From contig JAEZOB010000042.1 of NCBI GenBank assembly GCA_023414355.1, forward strand, positions 124,001-188,000: a DNA stretch of 64,000 nt, given 5' to 3'. The notes under the pieces are model-generated. The model saw only the letters and a program-made list of their open reading frames with translations, did no database searches and was not told where the DNA came from. The position numbers were made by a program, and so were the translations under genes. Below are positions 1 to 8,907 of the stretch, piece by piece. How positions within the stretch are numbered: the first letter of the stretch is position 1; every line of letters begins with the position of its first letter. Source of the DNA: Bacillota bacterium (GTDB lineage: Bacteria > Bacillota > Clostridia > Lachnospirales > Lachnospiraceae).

Positions 1-95
1 TCCAACATCAGAACAGAGCTTCCGCCTCTTGCAGCTGCAATTGCTGCCATTAGGCCGGAAGCTCCTGCTCCGATGATAATCACGTCATAATCCAC
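1..95 (-). CDS. FAD-dependent oxidoreductase, BaiN/HI0933 type (N-terminal fragment)
   Basis: Only the first 31 or so codons are in the window; the gene runs off the left edge. The protein starts VDYDVIIIGAGASGLMAA, a Rossmann FAD-binding motif (GxGxxG) directly at the N terminus, as in the HI0933/BaiN/YhiN flavoprotein family. I chose the GTG start at 95 because a GGGAGG ribosome binding site lies 8 bases upstream and the Rossmann strand begins at once. It follows the BofC-like gene on the same strand, so the two may be cotranscribed. Family membership is inferred from a short fragment; any flavoprotein with an N-terminal FAD domain remains possible. Confidence 0.6.
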   Translation of the reverse strand, partial: MDYDVIIIGAGASGLMAAIAAARGGSSVLML

Positions 96-236
96 TTGAA
101 CAGCCTCCCGTCTACCAATGTTTGTTTCATTATATTTGAACCGGGGCATTATTTCAAGCATTTCTTTGATTTGCTTATCTTTCAAATGTTATTCTTTCAT
201 TTATTTCTTAATTGCTTCTCTGGTTTGCATTATTCT

Positions 237-893
237 TTAGCTCGAATAGCTTTCCAGCAGGGAATACAGCTCGTCCAGACTATTCACATAGATCCCGTGA
301 CTCAAAGCAATCCGATCCTCTTCGGGTAACTCCTTGGCAAGAATATGGGTATAGCTGTATACACTCTTTAAATCGCTGTTATAAACTACAACAAATCCAT
401 CTTTCACAACCACATAAAAACGGTAAGGTACAAAATCCTCATTATAAGTCTTCTTAATCTCGATGATATCACCGGAAAATCGCACCAATTCATACGAGAT
501 CAATCCCTTATTATATTCGGATAAGGGCATATCACCCATATAACCCGCCAGGTAGTCCAACACCTGAGTTCTGGTTAATCCGACCAGTGTTGCAGGAGGA
601 TTGAGCTTTTGAGTCTCTGTTTTATTCGTCTTCATATTATATATCTCTAAGATGTATTCTGTACTCGGCTGGACAGTCGTCTCCGACTCTTCTCCAACAG
701 CCTGGCTTTGCTGTTCTGTCATTGGTGTCGGTGATACTGTCTGTGTCAGTGAAAGTAGCTTATCCTTTCTTTCAATCGCTTTCTGATTGAAATCATTCAA
801 AGCATGTAGATAGCTCATATAATAGCAGGCACTGAATATAAAACACATCAGTGCAAAGCTTCCGAGATAAATTGATGCCTTCTTCAGGTTCAT
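237..893 (-). CDS. Membrane-anchored protein with BofC-like C-terminal domain
   Basis: 218 aa from the ATG at 893, which has AAAGGAGTG about 7 bases upstream; an in-frame TTG at 926 lacks such a site. One N-terminal membrane segment (about residues 8-28), a Thr/Ser/Pro/Gln-rich linker, then a globular part. The last 60 residues (VVVKDGFVVVYNSD, then LPEEDRIALSHGIYVNS and ELYSLLESY) match the pattern I know from the BofC C-terminal domain, where BofC modulates SpoIVB signalling to sigma-K in the forespore/mother-cell intermembrane space. Function is inferred from that resemblance only. It sits between the SpoVB-like gene and a flavoprotein gene. Confidence 0.5.
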   Translation of the reverse strand: MNLKKASIYLGSFALMCFIFSACYYMSYLHALNDFNQKAIERKDKLLSLTQTVSPTPMTEQQSQAVGEESETTVQPSTEYILEIYNMKTNKTETQKLNPPATLVGLTRTQVLDYLAGYMGDMPLSEYNKGLISYELVRFSGDIIEIKKTYNEDFVPYRFYVVVKDGFVVVYNSDLKSVYSYTHILAKELPEEDRIALSHGIYVNSLDELYSLLESYSS

Positions 894-949
894 TCGAAAC
901 CACTCCTTTGGCTCAATTATCTCCAATTTTCACATATTTATACAATTTA

Positions 950-988
950 AGGGCTGTTGAAATATTACGTGATTATTTCAGCAGCCCT
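950..988 (-). terminator. Hairpin after the SpoVB-like gene
   Basis: AGGGCTGTTGAAATA at 950-964 pairs with TATTTCAGCAGCCCT at 974-988 (15-bp stem, one G-U pair, 9-nt loop), shortly after the stop codon at 1006. The downstream T tract is weak. Confidence 0.55.
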
Positions 989-1005
989 GTCATCTTCTAT
1001 TTTAT

Positions 1006-2694
1006 TTACAGCATATGCATTTTTTTAAGAATTCGTATGATGCTTCCGCTTTTTGGAACAAAAGCAAGCTCTTGCTCGTTCACACCTTTCATCAGAATCA
1101 ATAAAGCGAAATATACAATCACCGCCGTTATTATGGATACCAGTGTAGAAATCAGTACATTCCCTGAAAAATGTATCATTCCCTGATATACGAAATACGT
1201 AATAACACCCATCAAACCGGCGCTGACAGTAGGAATCAGGAAGGTCTTCACAATCTCCTGCTGATAGTTCAGATGCTTTGCGATGGCGATCCAGTTCAGG
1301 ATACATACCACCATCGGGAAGGTAACATTACCGATGACGAGAGCATAGGTACTCATCGGAGTAAAATACAGCAGACAGAACACCAATATCACATGAATTC
1401 CCAAGGAGATTGCCGAATTAATGACGGGGATTCGAAGGCGGTTGATTCCCTGCAAGACAGCTGTCGTTACCGTGGACAATGCATAGAACACGATTGAGAT
1501 GGAGCCAAGCATCATGATATTAGTCGATAGTTCATTACTGTCTTTAAACAACAGATATAGAATAGGGGAGGCAAGCACACCCATACCGACTGCGGAGGGA
1601 ATGGCAATGATCATATTGAATTTTACAGCTGCATGCAGCTTATTATGAATAGAGCTCATCATTCCTCTTGCCATGTCTGCCGCCATGGTTGTTACGATTG
1701 CCGCTCCGATTGCAGTAGCGATGGATACCGGAACATTGGTTAACAATCTGTACTCTCCGCTATAGATACCCGTCAGAGTATTACGATAGCCTTCGATATA
1801 AAGCTGCCCTGCCACTGCTCCATTTTCAGCCTTCAGTACCGGAAGGTCAAAGCCTGCAATCATCTTAGTGGACATGATATGACCAAACAGCGAACCATCC
1901 AACAATCCACTGATCTGATACACGGTCTGACTCAATATGATGGGTGCGATTGTTATAATCAAAAGCTTAAATACATCACGGTATGACTCTCGGACTCCTT
2001 GAGTATCATGGCGCATCTGTTTATTCAATACCGGCTTGTATACTACAAATACAAATAACAGGAATAATAACCCGATACACGCCCCTGTGAAGGTTCCAAG
2101 CGTACCTCCCGCTGCTCCGTAGGAGGCCACATTGATTGCCACACTGTTATATTTTACCAGGAACCAGGCAGCCGTAACGCTCACGATTGCATTGATTATT
2201 TGTTCCAGTACCTGCGATACAGCGGTTGGAATCATTGTATTCTTACCCTGGTAAAAACCTCGCAATACTCCCATGATTGAGAAAACGAAAATGGTGGGTG
2301 CCAGTACCATAAGAGGCAAAGTAGTATTCGAACTTTTGAAGATCGCCTTTGCAAGAAAACCCGCTCCGAAGAATACGATCAGAGTAGCCAGCAGGCCGAC
2401 CACCGCCGCAAATGCCATCGCACACAGGAACACCCGGTAAGAATTTCGATGCTCCTTATTCACTCTGCGAGCCGCTACCAATTTAGATACGGCAAGAGGT
2501 ATACTGTAGGAGGAAAGAATCAGGGCGATATTATACATCTCGAAGGCATTCGTGTAATAACCCATGCCCTCCTTTCCGATGATCCGGACCATGGGAATTC
2601 GATAGATCAATCCAATGATTCTCACCAGGATGGAGGCAGCTGCTAATATGCTTCCCTGTACCAGAAAATGATTACGTTTGCTATGTGATGACAT
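1006..2694 (-). CDS. SpoVB/YtgP-type polysaccharide flippase (MOP superfamily)
   Basis: 562 aa integral membrane protein with about 14 hydrophobic segments. The N terminus (residues 8-70: GSILAAASILVRIIGLIYRIPM, then GKEGMGYYTNAFEMYNIALILSSYSIPLAVSKLVAAR) is the signature of the SpoVB/YtgP/MurJ group of the MATE/MOP superfamily, which flips lipid-linked cell-wall or spore-cortex precursors. Full length for the family. AGAGGAG lies upstream of the ATG. Which member it is (SpoVB for spore cortex or YtgP/MurJ for vegetative lipid II) cannot be settled from sequence by eye; the BofC-like neighbour makes a sporulation role attractive but this is inference. Confidence 0.85.
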   Translation of the reverse strand: MSSHSKRNHFLVQGSILAAASILVRIIGLIYRIPMVRIIGKEGMGYYTNAFEMYNIALILSSYSIPLAVSKLVAARRVNKEHRNSYRVFLCAMAFAAVVGLLATLIVFFGAGFLAKAIFKSSNTTLPLMVLAPTIFVFSIMGVLRGFYQGKNTMIPTAVSQVLEQIINAIVSVTAAWFLVKYNSVAINVASYGAAGGTLGTFTGACIGLLFLLFVFVVYKPVLNKQMRHDTQGVRESYRDVFKLLIITIAPIILSQTVYQISGLLDGSLFGHIMSTKMIAGFDLPVLKAENGAVAGQLYIEGYRNTLTGIYSGEYRLLTNVPVSIATAIGAAIVTTMAADMARGMMSSIHNKLHAAVKFNMIIAIPSAVGMGVLASPILYLLFKDSNELSTNIMMLGSISIVFYALSTVTTAVLQGINRLRIPVINSAISLGIHVILVFCLLYFTPMSTYALVIGNVTFPMVVCILNWIAIAKHLNYQQEIVKTFLIPTVSAGLMGVITYFVYQGMIHFSGNVLISTLVSIITAVIVYFALLILMKGVNEQELAFVPKSGSIIRILKKMHML

Positions 2695-2780
2695 ATTCTT
2701 GCTCCTCTAAAACATCTTTTGTTATTTCAATTCTTTCCTTTGTTCATTTCTAAGGATGAAAGATAATTAACCATGTTAAA

Positions 2781-2876
2781 TTTATCATTCAAGTTTTATC
2801 TGTCATTCAAGCTTTATCTGTCATTCAAGCTTTATCTGTCATTCAAGTTTTATCTGTCATTCAAGCTTTATCTGTC
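2781..2876. repeat. 18-bp tandem repeat abutting a stop codon
   Basis: Four consecutive copies of TTTATCTGTCATTCAAGY from 2795 to 2866, a partial copy to 2876 and a shortened copy at 2781-2794. The array begins right at the stop codon of the DUF3048 gene (2876) and fills most of the gap to the SpoVB-like gene. Noncoding. Confidence 0.9.
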
Positions 2877-4006
2877 TAATTGATTTTTACATCACCTGTT
2901 CGATCATTTGGAAATAAAGCGATATAGGTCTTTCCGGGATTAATCGTGAGCTCTGCCCCTGTCTCATCATAATATCTCATAAAATGCTTGGCTTCATTCT
3001 TCTTCCAGGTGATCGGAACCATCTTACCATTTGTAATATAGATTCCCTTTCCGGCAGCATTTTTTAAGTCCATCGTCTGATATCCTTTTTTATCGATGTT
3101 CCATTCCTTCACAAATTGTATGATGACATTCTTGAAGGTAAGCTGCTTCCCTGTATTGGAATCCTTATGTGCTCCTCCGAACTGATAACGATAATAAAGT
3201 TTGTCGGTTGAATTATAGGTGAAATAAGGTGAGGTATAAGCAGAAAAATCTAAAACGATCTTTTCTGCATTCTTATCGGAAGTCAAAGCTGTATCCTCTT
3301 GATAGAACGAGAAATGAGCCTGATCTTCTTCAGAATATTCTGTTTTAAATTTCTTAACTTCGATTCCCTTTAACATACCCTTCTGGGTTGCAAAGGCATT
3401 ATGCGGAGCCTTAATGGAATGATCCCGAAAAAAAACGATACTATCCATATTGGAGTTTCCGTCAATTTCATCTACTCCAAGCTCTTTCACCTTAGCTCTT
3501 GCGTATTTGGTTCCGCCGTAATGTATGTAAATCGCATCATATTCGTCTGCGATGCTGACGAAATAATGTCTGGCACTGCGTGTTGAGCCAATTCTGTCCC
3601 CCTGATAATTCTCGCCGATACCCAGGAGTCTTGTAATGCCGCCCTCTACGATGCACTCATATACAATATCTGCCTGGCTGATTCCCCACTGGTTGGAGAC
3701 GCTTTTAAAATTATTAAACTGAAAGGCAATCGGACGCTTTGTTCCGATTTCCTTCGATACCCACTGACCGTTTAGCCAGCTGATCATGTCGTTCTCATGA
3801 TTAGGATCTTCCTGTATCGGTGTAGCAACAGCCGTCGCAGTCACTTCAGCATCCGTCTCCGGAGCCTGCGTTACAGAAGGATTATTCGCATCATAGTTCT
3901 TCTGATATTCACTGATCACATCTCCATCATATCCGCTTTTTTTATTGCATCCCATAAATAGAAGCATTGTTGCTGCAAGAAGTAAATAATATGTAATTTT
4001 CTTCAT
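2876..4006 (-). CDS. DUF3048 (YerB-like) lipoprotein
   Basis: 376 aa. Signal peptide with lipobox LLFMGC (Cys20), so exported and lipid-anchored. A Thr/Pro-rich linker (about 22-70) precedes a DUF3048 domain (about 75-370) with family-typical stretches RPIAFQFNNF, QADIVYECIVEGGITRLLGI, DRIGSTRSARHYFV and AIYIHYGGT. The family is common in spore formers (B. subtilis YerB); its activity is not established. AAGGAAAGG lies 11 bases upstream of the ATG. Flanked on both sides by noncoding tandem repeats. Confidence 0.85.
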   Translation of the reverse strand: MKKITYYLLLAATMLLFMGCNKKSGYDGDVISEYQKNYDANNPSVTQAPETDAEVTATAVATPIQEDPNHENDMISWLNGQWVSKEIGTKRPIAFQFNNFKSVSNQWGISQADIVYECIVEGGITRLLGIGENYQGDRIGSTRSARHYFVSIADEYDAIYIHYGGTKYARAKVKELGVDEIDGNSNMDSIVFFRDHSIKAPHNAFATQKGMLKGIEVKKFKTEYSEEDQAHFSFYQEDTALTSDKNAEKIVLDFSAYTSPYFTYNSTDKLYYRYQFGGAHKDSNTGKQLTFKNVIIQFVKEWNIDKKGYQTMDLKNAAGKGIYITNGKMVPITWKKNEAKHFMRYYDETGAELTINPGKTYIALFPNDRTGDVKIN

Positions 4007-4057
4007 GTACGGTCCATACCTTTCCTTGGAATTTTACTATAACCGCAAAATACATTT

Positions 4058-4192
4058 GAGGTTTTACTCTCAAGTCATTTTTGAGGTTTTATCTCAAGTT
4101 ATTTTTGAGGTTTTACCCTTAAGTTATTTCTGAGGTTTTACCCTCAAGTTATTTCTATGGATTAACCTCAGGCTATTTCTAAGGGTTTACTC
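4058..4192. repeat. Degenerate ~25-bp tandem repeat
   Basis: About five and a half degenerate copies of a 24-25 bp unit starting GAGGTTTTACCCTCAAG and ending TTATTTCT, filling the space between the ybeY stop (4197) and the DUF3048 promoter region. Each unit contains a small GAGGTTTTACCCTC inverted repeat. Unrelated in sequence to the 18-bp array at 2795. Confidence 0.85.
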
Positions 4193-4196
4193 AGGT

Positions 4197-4694
4197 TTAT
4201 CTGAGAATCTGCACACTCTCCAAAACCTCGCGCTGCTTGTCCTCCATAAGCTTTCGTTCCTCTTCCTCCATATGATCGTAGCCGAACAGATGGAACATAC
4301 TGTGAGTAGTTAAAAAAGCCAATTCACGTTTCAGTGAATGACCGTATTCTGTTGCCTGCTGCTTTGCCCGCTCTAGGGATATCACGATATCCCCCAAAAT
4401 TAATTCTCCTGTCTCAGGGTGAAAATAGGAAGCAACTTCCTCCTCAAGTCGGGAAAAATCACCGGGCAGTTCATAATCTACTGCCGGAAACGACAAAACA
4501 TCTGTGGGCGCATCTACATCCCGGTATTCCCTGTTGATTACTTTGATCTGTTCGTTATCTGTCAGCAGGATGCTGACTTCTGCTTCATAAGGACAGTCCA
4601 CGTACTCCAGGCAGGCCTCCACAACCTTCTTCTCCATTTCTTCAAAATCAAACTCGAACTCCTCTGTAACCTCATAGTCAAAGTGAATTGTCAT
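4197..4694 (-). CDS. ybeY: YbeY endoribonuclease / rRNA maturation factor
   Basis: 165 aa, normal length. The zinc site HSMFHLFGYDH gives His131, His135 and His141 (H-x3-H-x5-H), the defining YbeY motif; TDVLSFP (64-70) and GDIVIS (101-106) are also typical. YbeY is a metal-dependent RNase acting in 16S rRNA 3'-end processing and ribosome quality control. It lies downstream of the HD membrane protein and phoH, the order also found in Bacillus (phoH-yqfF-ybeY). Confidence 0.96.
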   Translation of the reverse strand: MTIHFDYEVTEEFEFDFEEMEKKVVEACLEYVDCPYEAEVSILLTDNEQIKVINREYRDVDAPTDVLSFPAVDYELPGDFSRLEEEVASYFHPETGELILGDIVISLERAKQQATEYGHSLKRELAFLTTHSMFHLFGYDHMEEEERKLMEDKQREVLESVQILR

Positions 4695-4764
4695 GGCTGC
4701 TTCGCCCCTTTCCTAATAAAATATTAGCTTCGAAGATAATTCCTGCCTTAATATAATTATTTTT

Positions 4765-6072
4765 TTACTTGTTGAATTCTTTTTCGTAAAAATCCTTCAA
4801 TACCTTGAATTCCTTTAAGGACAGATTAACCCCGTCAAAAGTACCTTTATCCATACGCATCTGGAAAATGTTATCGATAATTTTATTGGTAGAATATTTA
4901 TTATCCTCAGATTTCTCTATGTATTCTATCGTAGATACAATATTATCAGATAACATGACAATCGCTGCTTCCACTGAGTTAGGCTTATCATACTTGATAT
5001 TATGCTCTTTCAGAATCGCCTTCAGTTCCTTGGGGAAGGAATATTCCTCTGCAATAGCTAATCCTTCTTCAATATAATTCTTACCTCTTAACTTACCAAT
5101 CTCATGATACAGACCACCAGCCTTGGCTAACAACTCGTTAGCTCCGACCTCTTTTGCAGCACGGTATGATAAATCACCTATCTTTAAGGCATGCACATAG
5201 ATGGCCTCCGAAGCTTGCTTTAGCTTGCGAAGCAGTTCATTCTCCTCCGAACAGAGGATGTCGTAGCTGGGTCCACTTTCTTCGGTGGTTTTCTGCTGTT
5301 CGATTATTTCCTCACTTTGATTAGACGATGAAGCAGATGGTTCGGTTCCAACATTTGCCACATCAACTGTATTTACTTCATCCGTGGTATTAATTAAAAT
5401 AATATCCGCTTCTTCCGACACATCCCCGGTAGTATTCTTCTTTCCTGACTCATCATAGACAAGACATAATAAAAAGGCGGTAACAAGTACCGCTAAGATA
5501 CTGAACAGAGAATTTAAGTAATTATAGTTTACATCTTTATTAAAGATAAAATTATTAATAACAAAGGAAAGCGTAACATTGGTAGAAAGAATAATGATGA
5601 TCACATATACTGCGGTTGCCTTAGCTCTTAAGGCCCCGGACAGCAGACACATCATCGCTCCGATTACCATGATCTGGATTACCAGCTCTAAGCCCAGCGA
5701 TAAGGAAATTGCCATGATGATGGTGAGATTAAAATGAAACAGCATTCCAAGCTTATTATCAATCAACATCGCTATCAGTAATCCGCCTACCATCCAGAAG
5801 CAGAACATATAGGGCTTAGGAATAAATAGCAGAAGGCAGATCGCGCAAAGATATCCCAGCGTAATGATCGTCCTGGAGAGCCTTTTCTGCAGGATACTTA
5901 CTTCATTGGCGCGGATATAAAATGTAGCAACTGCGGTTAATACCATGGTAAGAATTGCAATTTTGGCAACCTCCAGGAAAGAATTTTTATATAGATATCC
6001 CGGTACAATCGCTGCAAACATGGACAATATGGGAAGTATGGTGATAAGTATCGACTTTTTACCTGTTTTCAT
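4765..6072 (-). CDS. HD-domain membrane protein at the PgpH/YqfF position, with altered HD motif
   Basis: 435 aa. Residues 1-205 hold about six or seven hydrophobic segments, 210-270 an acidic/Ser-rich linker, and 285-430 an HD-type phosphohydrolase domain. In Bacillus and Listeria this position between phoH and ybeY holds PgpH (YqfF), a 7TM HD phosphodiesterase for c-di-AMP. This copy is far shorter and has no extracellular 7TMR-HDED domain. The metal motif reads H294, H323-E324 (HEIGK instead of HDIGK), H357 and D376 (MLSDNI), and the usual HHGT becomes EHNI. It overlaps phoH by 14 bases. A c-di-AMP role is plausible from position; catalytic activity is uncertain. Confidence 0.75.
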   Translation of the reverse strand: MKTGKKSILITILPILSMFAAIVPGYLYKNSFLEVAKIAILTMVLTAVATFYIRANEVSILQKRLSRTIITLGYLCAICLLLFIPKPYMFCFWMVGGLLIAMLIDNKLGMLFHFNLTIIMAISLSLGLELVIQIMVIGAMMCLLSGALRAKATAVYVIIIILSTNVTLSFVINNFIFNKDVNYNYLNSLFSILAVLVTAFLLCLVYDESGKKNTTGDVSEEADIILINTTDEVNTVDVANVGTEPSASSSNQSEEIIEQQKTTEESGPSYDILCSEENELLRKLKQASEAIYVHALKIGDLSYRAAKEVGANELLAKAGGLYHEIGKLRGKNYIEEGLAIAEEYSFPKELKAILKEHNIKYDKPNSVEAAIVMLSDNIVSTIEYIEKSEDNKYSTNKIIDNIFQMRMDKGTFDGVNLSLKEFKVLKDFYEKEFNK

Positions 6073-7120
6073 CTCGGTTTCCTCTGATCTTTTCGGATTT
6101 GTAATGAATGCGACTCACTTTTTTATGCTTATCCTTCTCAGATGTTCTGTCATCATACCTTTTCTGCCTTTCTTCGTAAGCATCATAGGCTTTTACGATC
6201 CTCTGAACCAATGGATGTCTGACCACATCCTGGCTGGTCAGGAAGGAAAAACCGATATCTTCGATTTTTGATAACACCTTTAGCGCTACATCAAGACCGG
6301 ACTTGCTACCTAACGGTAAATCTTTCTGAGTCTGGTCTCCCGTGATCACTACCTTGGAGCCGAAACCGATTCTCGTCAAAAACATTTTCATCTGTGCCGG
6401 TGTAGTGTTCTGTGCCTCATCCAGTATAATAAATGCATTTTCCAGGGTACGTCCCCTCATATATGCGAGCGGAGCAACCTCAATCAGACCTTTTTCCGTA
6501 TTCTTAATATAAGCTTCCGGACCCATAATCTGATATAGTGCATCATATAAGGGTCTCAAATAAGGGTCTACCTTACTCTGTAGATCCCCAGGTAAAAAGC
6601 CCAGCTTCTCCCCAGCCTCAATCGCAGGACGGGTTAAAATAATCTTGCTGACTTCATCATTTTTAAATGCGGTGATTGCCATTGCCATTGCGAGATAGGT
6701 CTTACCAGTACCTGCCGGACCAACCCCGAACACGATCATCTTTTTGCGTATTTGATCGACATAGGTCTTCTGTCCAAGTGTCTTAGGCTTGATCGGCTTT
6801 CCGCTAATCGTATGGCAGATCAAATCCTTATCTATCTCAACAATTGCTTGTTCTTTATCTTCATAACATAGGGAAATAGCATAGTTCACATTTTGTTCCG
6901 TGATCTGATTTCCCCTTCTGGAAAGCTCCAGAAGCTGAATAAATACACTTTTTGCTTTTGTGACATCCTCTGCTGCACCTACTACCTTAACCTCACCGTT
7001 TCTTGCGATAATCGTTACATTGAAGGCACGTTCTATTATTTTTGCATAGGCATCAAAACCGCCAAAAACATTTTTTTCATGTTCAGCAGGAATATCAATG
7101 ATTGTCTCCATTATGCTCAT
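6059..7120 (-). CDS. phoH: PhoH-family ATPase
   Basis: 353 aa. An N-terminal KH-like/PhoH leader region is followed by a P-loop ATPase domain: Walker A GPAGTGKT (134-141), Walker B IILDEAQ, sensor ITGDQTQKDLP. PhoH/YbeZ proteins work with YbeY in RNA metabolism. The ATG at 7120 overlaps the end of yqfD by 26 bases, with GGAGG 13 bases upstream; the ATG at 7111 is an alternative start. The C-terminal 30 residues are strongly basic and charged. Confidence 0.95.
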   Translation of the reverse strand: MSIMETIIDIPAEHEKNVFGGFDAYAKIIERAFNVTIIARNGEVKVVGAAEDVTKAKSVFIQLLELSRRGNQITEQNVNYAISLCYEDKEQAIVEIDKDLICHTISGKPIKPKTLGQKTYVDQIRKKMIVFGVGPAGTGKTYLAMAMAITAFKNDEVSKIILTRPAIEAGEKLGFLPGDLQSKVDPYLRPLYDALYQIMGPEAYIKNTEKGLIEVAPLAYMRGRTLENAFIILDEAQNTTPAQMKMFLTRIGFGSKVVITGDQTQKDLPLGSKSGLDVALKVLSKIEDIGFSFLTSQDVVRHPLVQRIVKAYDAYEERQKRYDDRTSEKDKHKKVSRIHYKSEKIRGNRDENR

Positions 7121-8336
7121 CTGTTGGCTCTATCCTCCACTCATTTTCCTGTATTAATCTATATTTCCAGGCGGGCTCCTCAACCACAATTCTTCCCCTG
7201 GCAATACAGCGATTGTCCTTAATTGTTATTTTTACATTATTCTCGATAATTAAAACATCATTTTCAATTAATTTGTCTATATATCTTTCCAGCCGCACAT
7301 TGGCTATATTTATTGCTTCCTCCTCGGTGTACTTAAGCTTCGCTTCATTATATTCCCGTGTCGTAATCCTCCCGATTCGAAAAGGAAGGTAAAAGTTGTC
7401 GGTAATATGGAGCGTTTTTTCGTTTACAATTATATCATACATGGGATAGGAATATCTAGGATTATATAAAAATAATTTCTTCTGAAAAGCGTTCAAATAG
7501 TACCCTTTCTTCTCTTTTCCGGTGTAAAACTTCTTCTTATAATTTATGGAAAAGGTATTTTTATAATCATAAAAGGTTTTACACCTGATATCAGCATCCG
7601 CCACTACCGTATCCTTACCAAGAAGCTCATCAAAATCACCCATGATATTGATAATCCCGGATACCAGGATCTCCCCCTTTTTTACTACCTCTCCTTCTGA
7701 AACCATAGGTGTTCCGGTACGTGTGATAATTGATTGTATGATTGCATCCTTTGCTGCTACTATATGACTTGGTTTTACTGTCTTCGCAGCTGAAATTGGC
7801 ATGTTCGTCTCCTTAATCTTGATCATGAGACGGGTTCCTTTAATTTCTGCCGATACCCAGCCAATATCATGATAAGCCAACCGCATTGTCTCTTCGATTT
7901 CCTGACAGTTGACTTTACTTTTCTTAATTCCGGTATAGATATAATTATCTTCTAGAAATTTTGTCAGTGCCTCCGGTGTATACTTTCCACAACCGGAGAA
8001 GCTGATATCCCAAATGTATAGAGAAAAGATATAAATCAATGCCAGACATAGAATTACTCCAGCGAAGAAGACCTTTCTTCTTCGATATCTATGTAAAAAA
8101 AATGGTATACCTGATTTTTTGATAATTCTCGGCAGTATTTTCGTTTTTTTTGCGATTGGTTTCAGCTTTTTATAGTTAGAGGCAAGAATATGAAATTGAT
8201 AATGCTCTCCGGTCTTCTGAATATTCCATATGTTGATCTTTCGATTACAGCACAAATTAATAAACCGTTCCGGTGCTATTCCACCGATTCGGATGATCAG
8301 AACGCCCCTAAGCAAGAAAAACAGTTTCCTTAACAT
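7095..8336 (-). CDS. yqfD: Sporulation protein YqfD
   Basis: 413 aa, usual length. Starts MLRKLFFLLRGVLIIRIGG, with a membrane segment near 90-110 (VFFAGVILCLALIYIFSLYIW) and a large outer domain containing the family stretch IGWVSAEIKGTRLMIKIKE. YqfD proteins are required for efficient sporulation in Bacillus and are conserved with yqfC; the biochemical role is unknown. It follows yqfC by 30 bases and overlaps phoH, forming a yqfC-yqfD-phoH operon. GGGAGGG precedes the ATG. Confidence 0.93.
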   Translation of the reverse strand: MLRKLFFLLRGVLIIRIGGIAPERFINLCCNRKINIWNIQKTGEHYQFHILASNYKKLKPIAKKTKILPRIIKKSGIPFFLHRYRRRKVFFAGVILCLALIYIFSLYIWDISFSGCGKYTPEALTKFLEDNYIYTGIKKSKVNCQEIEETMRLAYHDIGWVSAEIKGTRLMIKIKETNMPISAAKTVKPSHIVAAKDAIIQSIITRTGTPMVSEGEVVKKGEILVSGIINIMGDFDELLGKDTVVADADIRCKTFYDYKNTFSINYKKKFYTGKEKKGYYLNAFQKKLFLYNPRYSYPMYDIIVNEKTLHITDNFYLPFRIGRITTREYNEAKLKYTEEEAINIANVRLERYIDKLIENDVLIIENNVKITIKDNRCIARGRIVVEEPAWKYRLIQENEWRIEPTDEHNGDNH

Positions 8337-8366
8337 AGGATTCCCTCCCTGACTGCGAAATATCCA

Positions 8367-8729
8367 TCATTGGTAATAGATCGCCCGTATATAGCCGGTA
8401 ACACGCATCTCATCCTCAGTAAAATATAGAATATTCAGATTCTTCCCTTCGATACAGACCCGGCATAGCTTAGTTTGAACCTTGATTACATTCCCATTAT
8501 ACTCAATGATCCCTTTATAATTTTCTACGCTCAATTCATTTCTGCCGGTTGCAGTAATAATCGGAGCACCTGCGAGAACGTCTGCCGGAAGCCCCAGCCT
8601 GCTCGAAACCTCTTCCATATAATTCAGATCGCGTTCCTTGGGCTTCTTTTTCTTTTGGAAGCCCTGATACAGAGTATTCTTTGCTTTTTTCTTAAATTCG
8701 TTATGGGATGACTTCGGAATTTTTTTCAT
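8367..8729 (-). CDS. yqfC: Sporulation protein YqfC (YabP family)
   Basis: 120 aa. YabP/YqfC family: after a basic leader (KKAKNTLYQGFQKKKKP) comes the beta-rich domain with GRNELSVENYKGIIEYN and a C-terminal GYIRAIYYQ. I start it at ATG 8729, since GGAGG sits 5 bases upstream; the in-frame GTG at 8735 lies inside that site. First gene of the yqfC-yqfD-phoH set. The family is sigma-E controlled in Bacillus; no promoter was identified here. Confidence 0.9.
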   Translation of the reverse strand: MKKIPKSSHNEFKKKAKNTLYQGFQKKKKPKERDLNYMEEVSSRLGLPADVLAGAPIITATGRNELSVENYKGIIEYNGNVIKVQTKLCRVCIEGKNLNILYFTEDEMRVTGYIRAIYYQ

Positions 8730-8830
8730 ATACACCTCCGCTTATGAACACGGATACTGTTAATAATATATGAAATCATTAGAATTAGTAGACTATACAA
8801 GATGAAACAGTAAAGTGTTTCTCTGAAATG

Positions 8831-8878
8831 AAACTATGATGAAGGGGTTGTTGCAAAACAATCCCTTCATCATAGTTT
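8831..8878. terminator. Long bidirectional-looking hairpin
   Basis: AAACTATGATGAAGGG (8831-8846) pairs perfectly with CCCTTCATCATAGTTT (8863-8878), with a further TTGTT/AACAA inside. It lies just past the stop of the GNAT gene (8908) and upstream of yqfC. T tracts are poor, so termination is inferred from position and stem length. Confidence 0.6.
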
Positions 8879-8907
8879 GTATGTTATATAGAAATATTGC
8901 AGATGTA

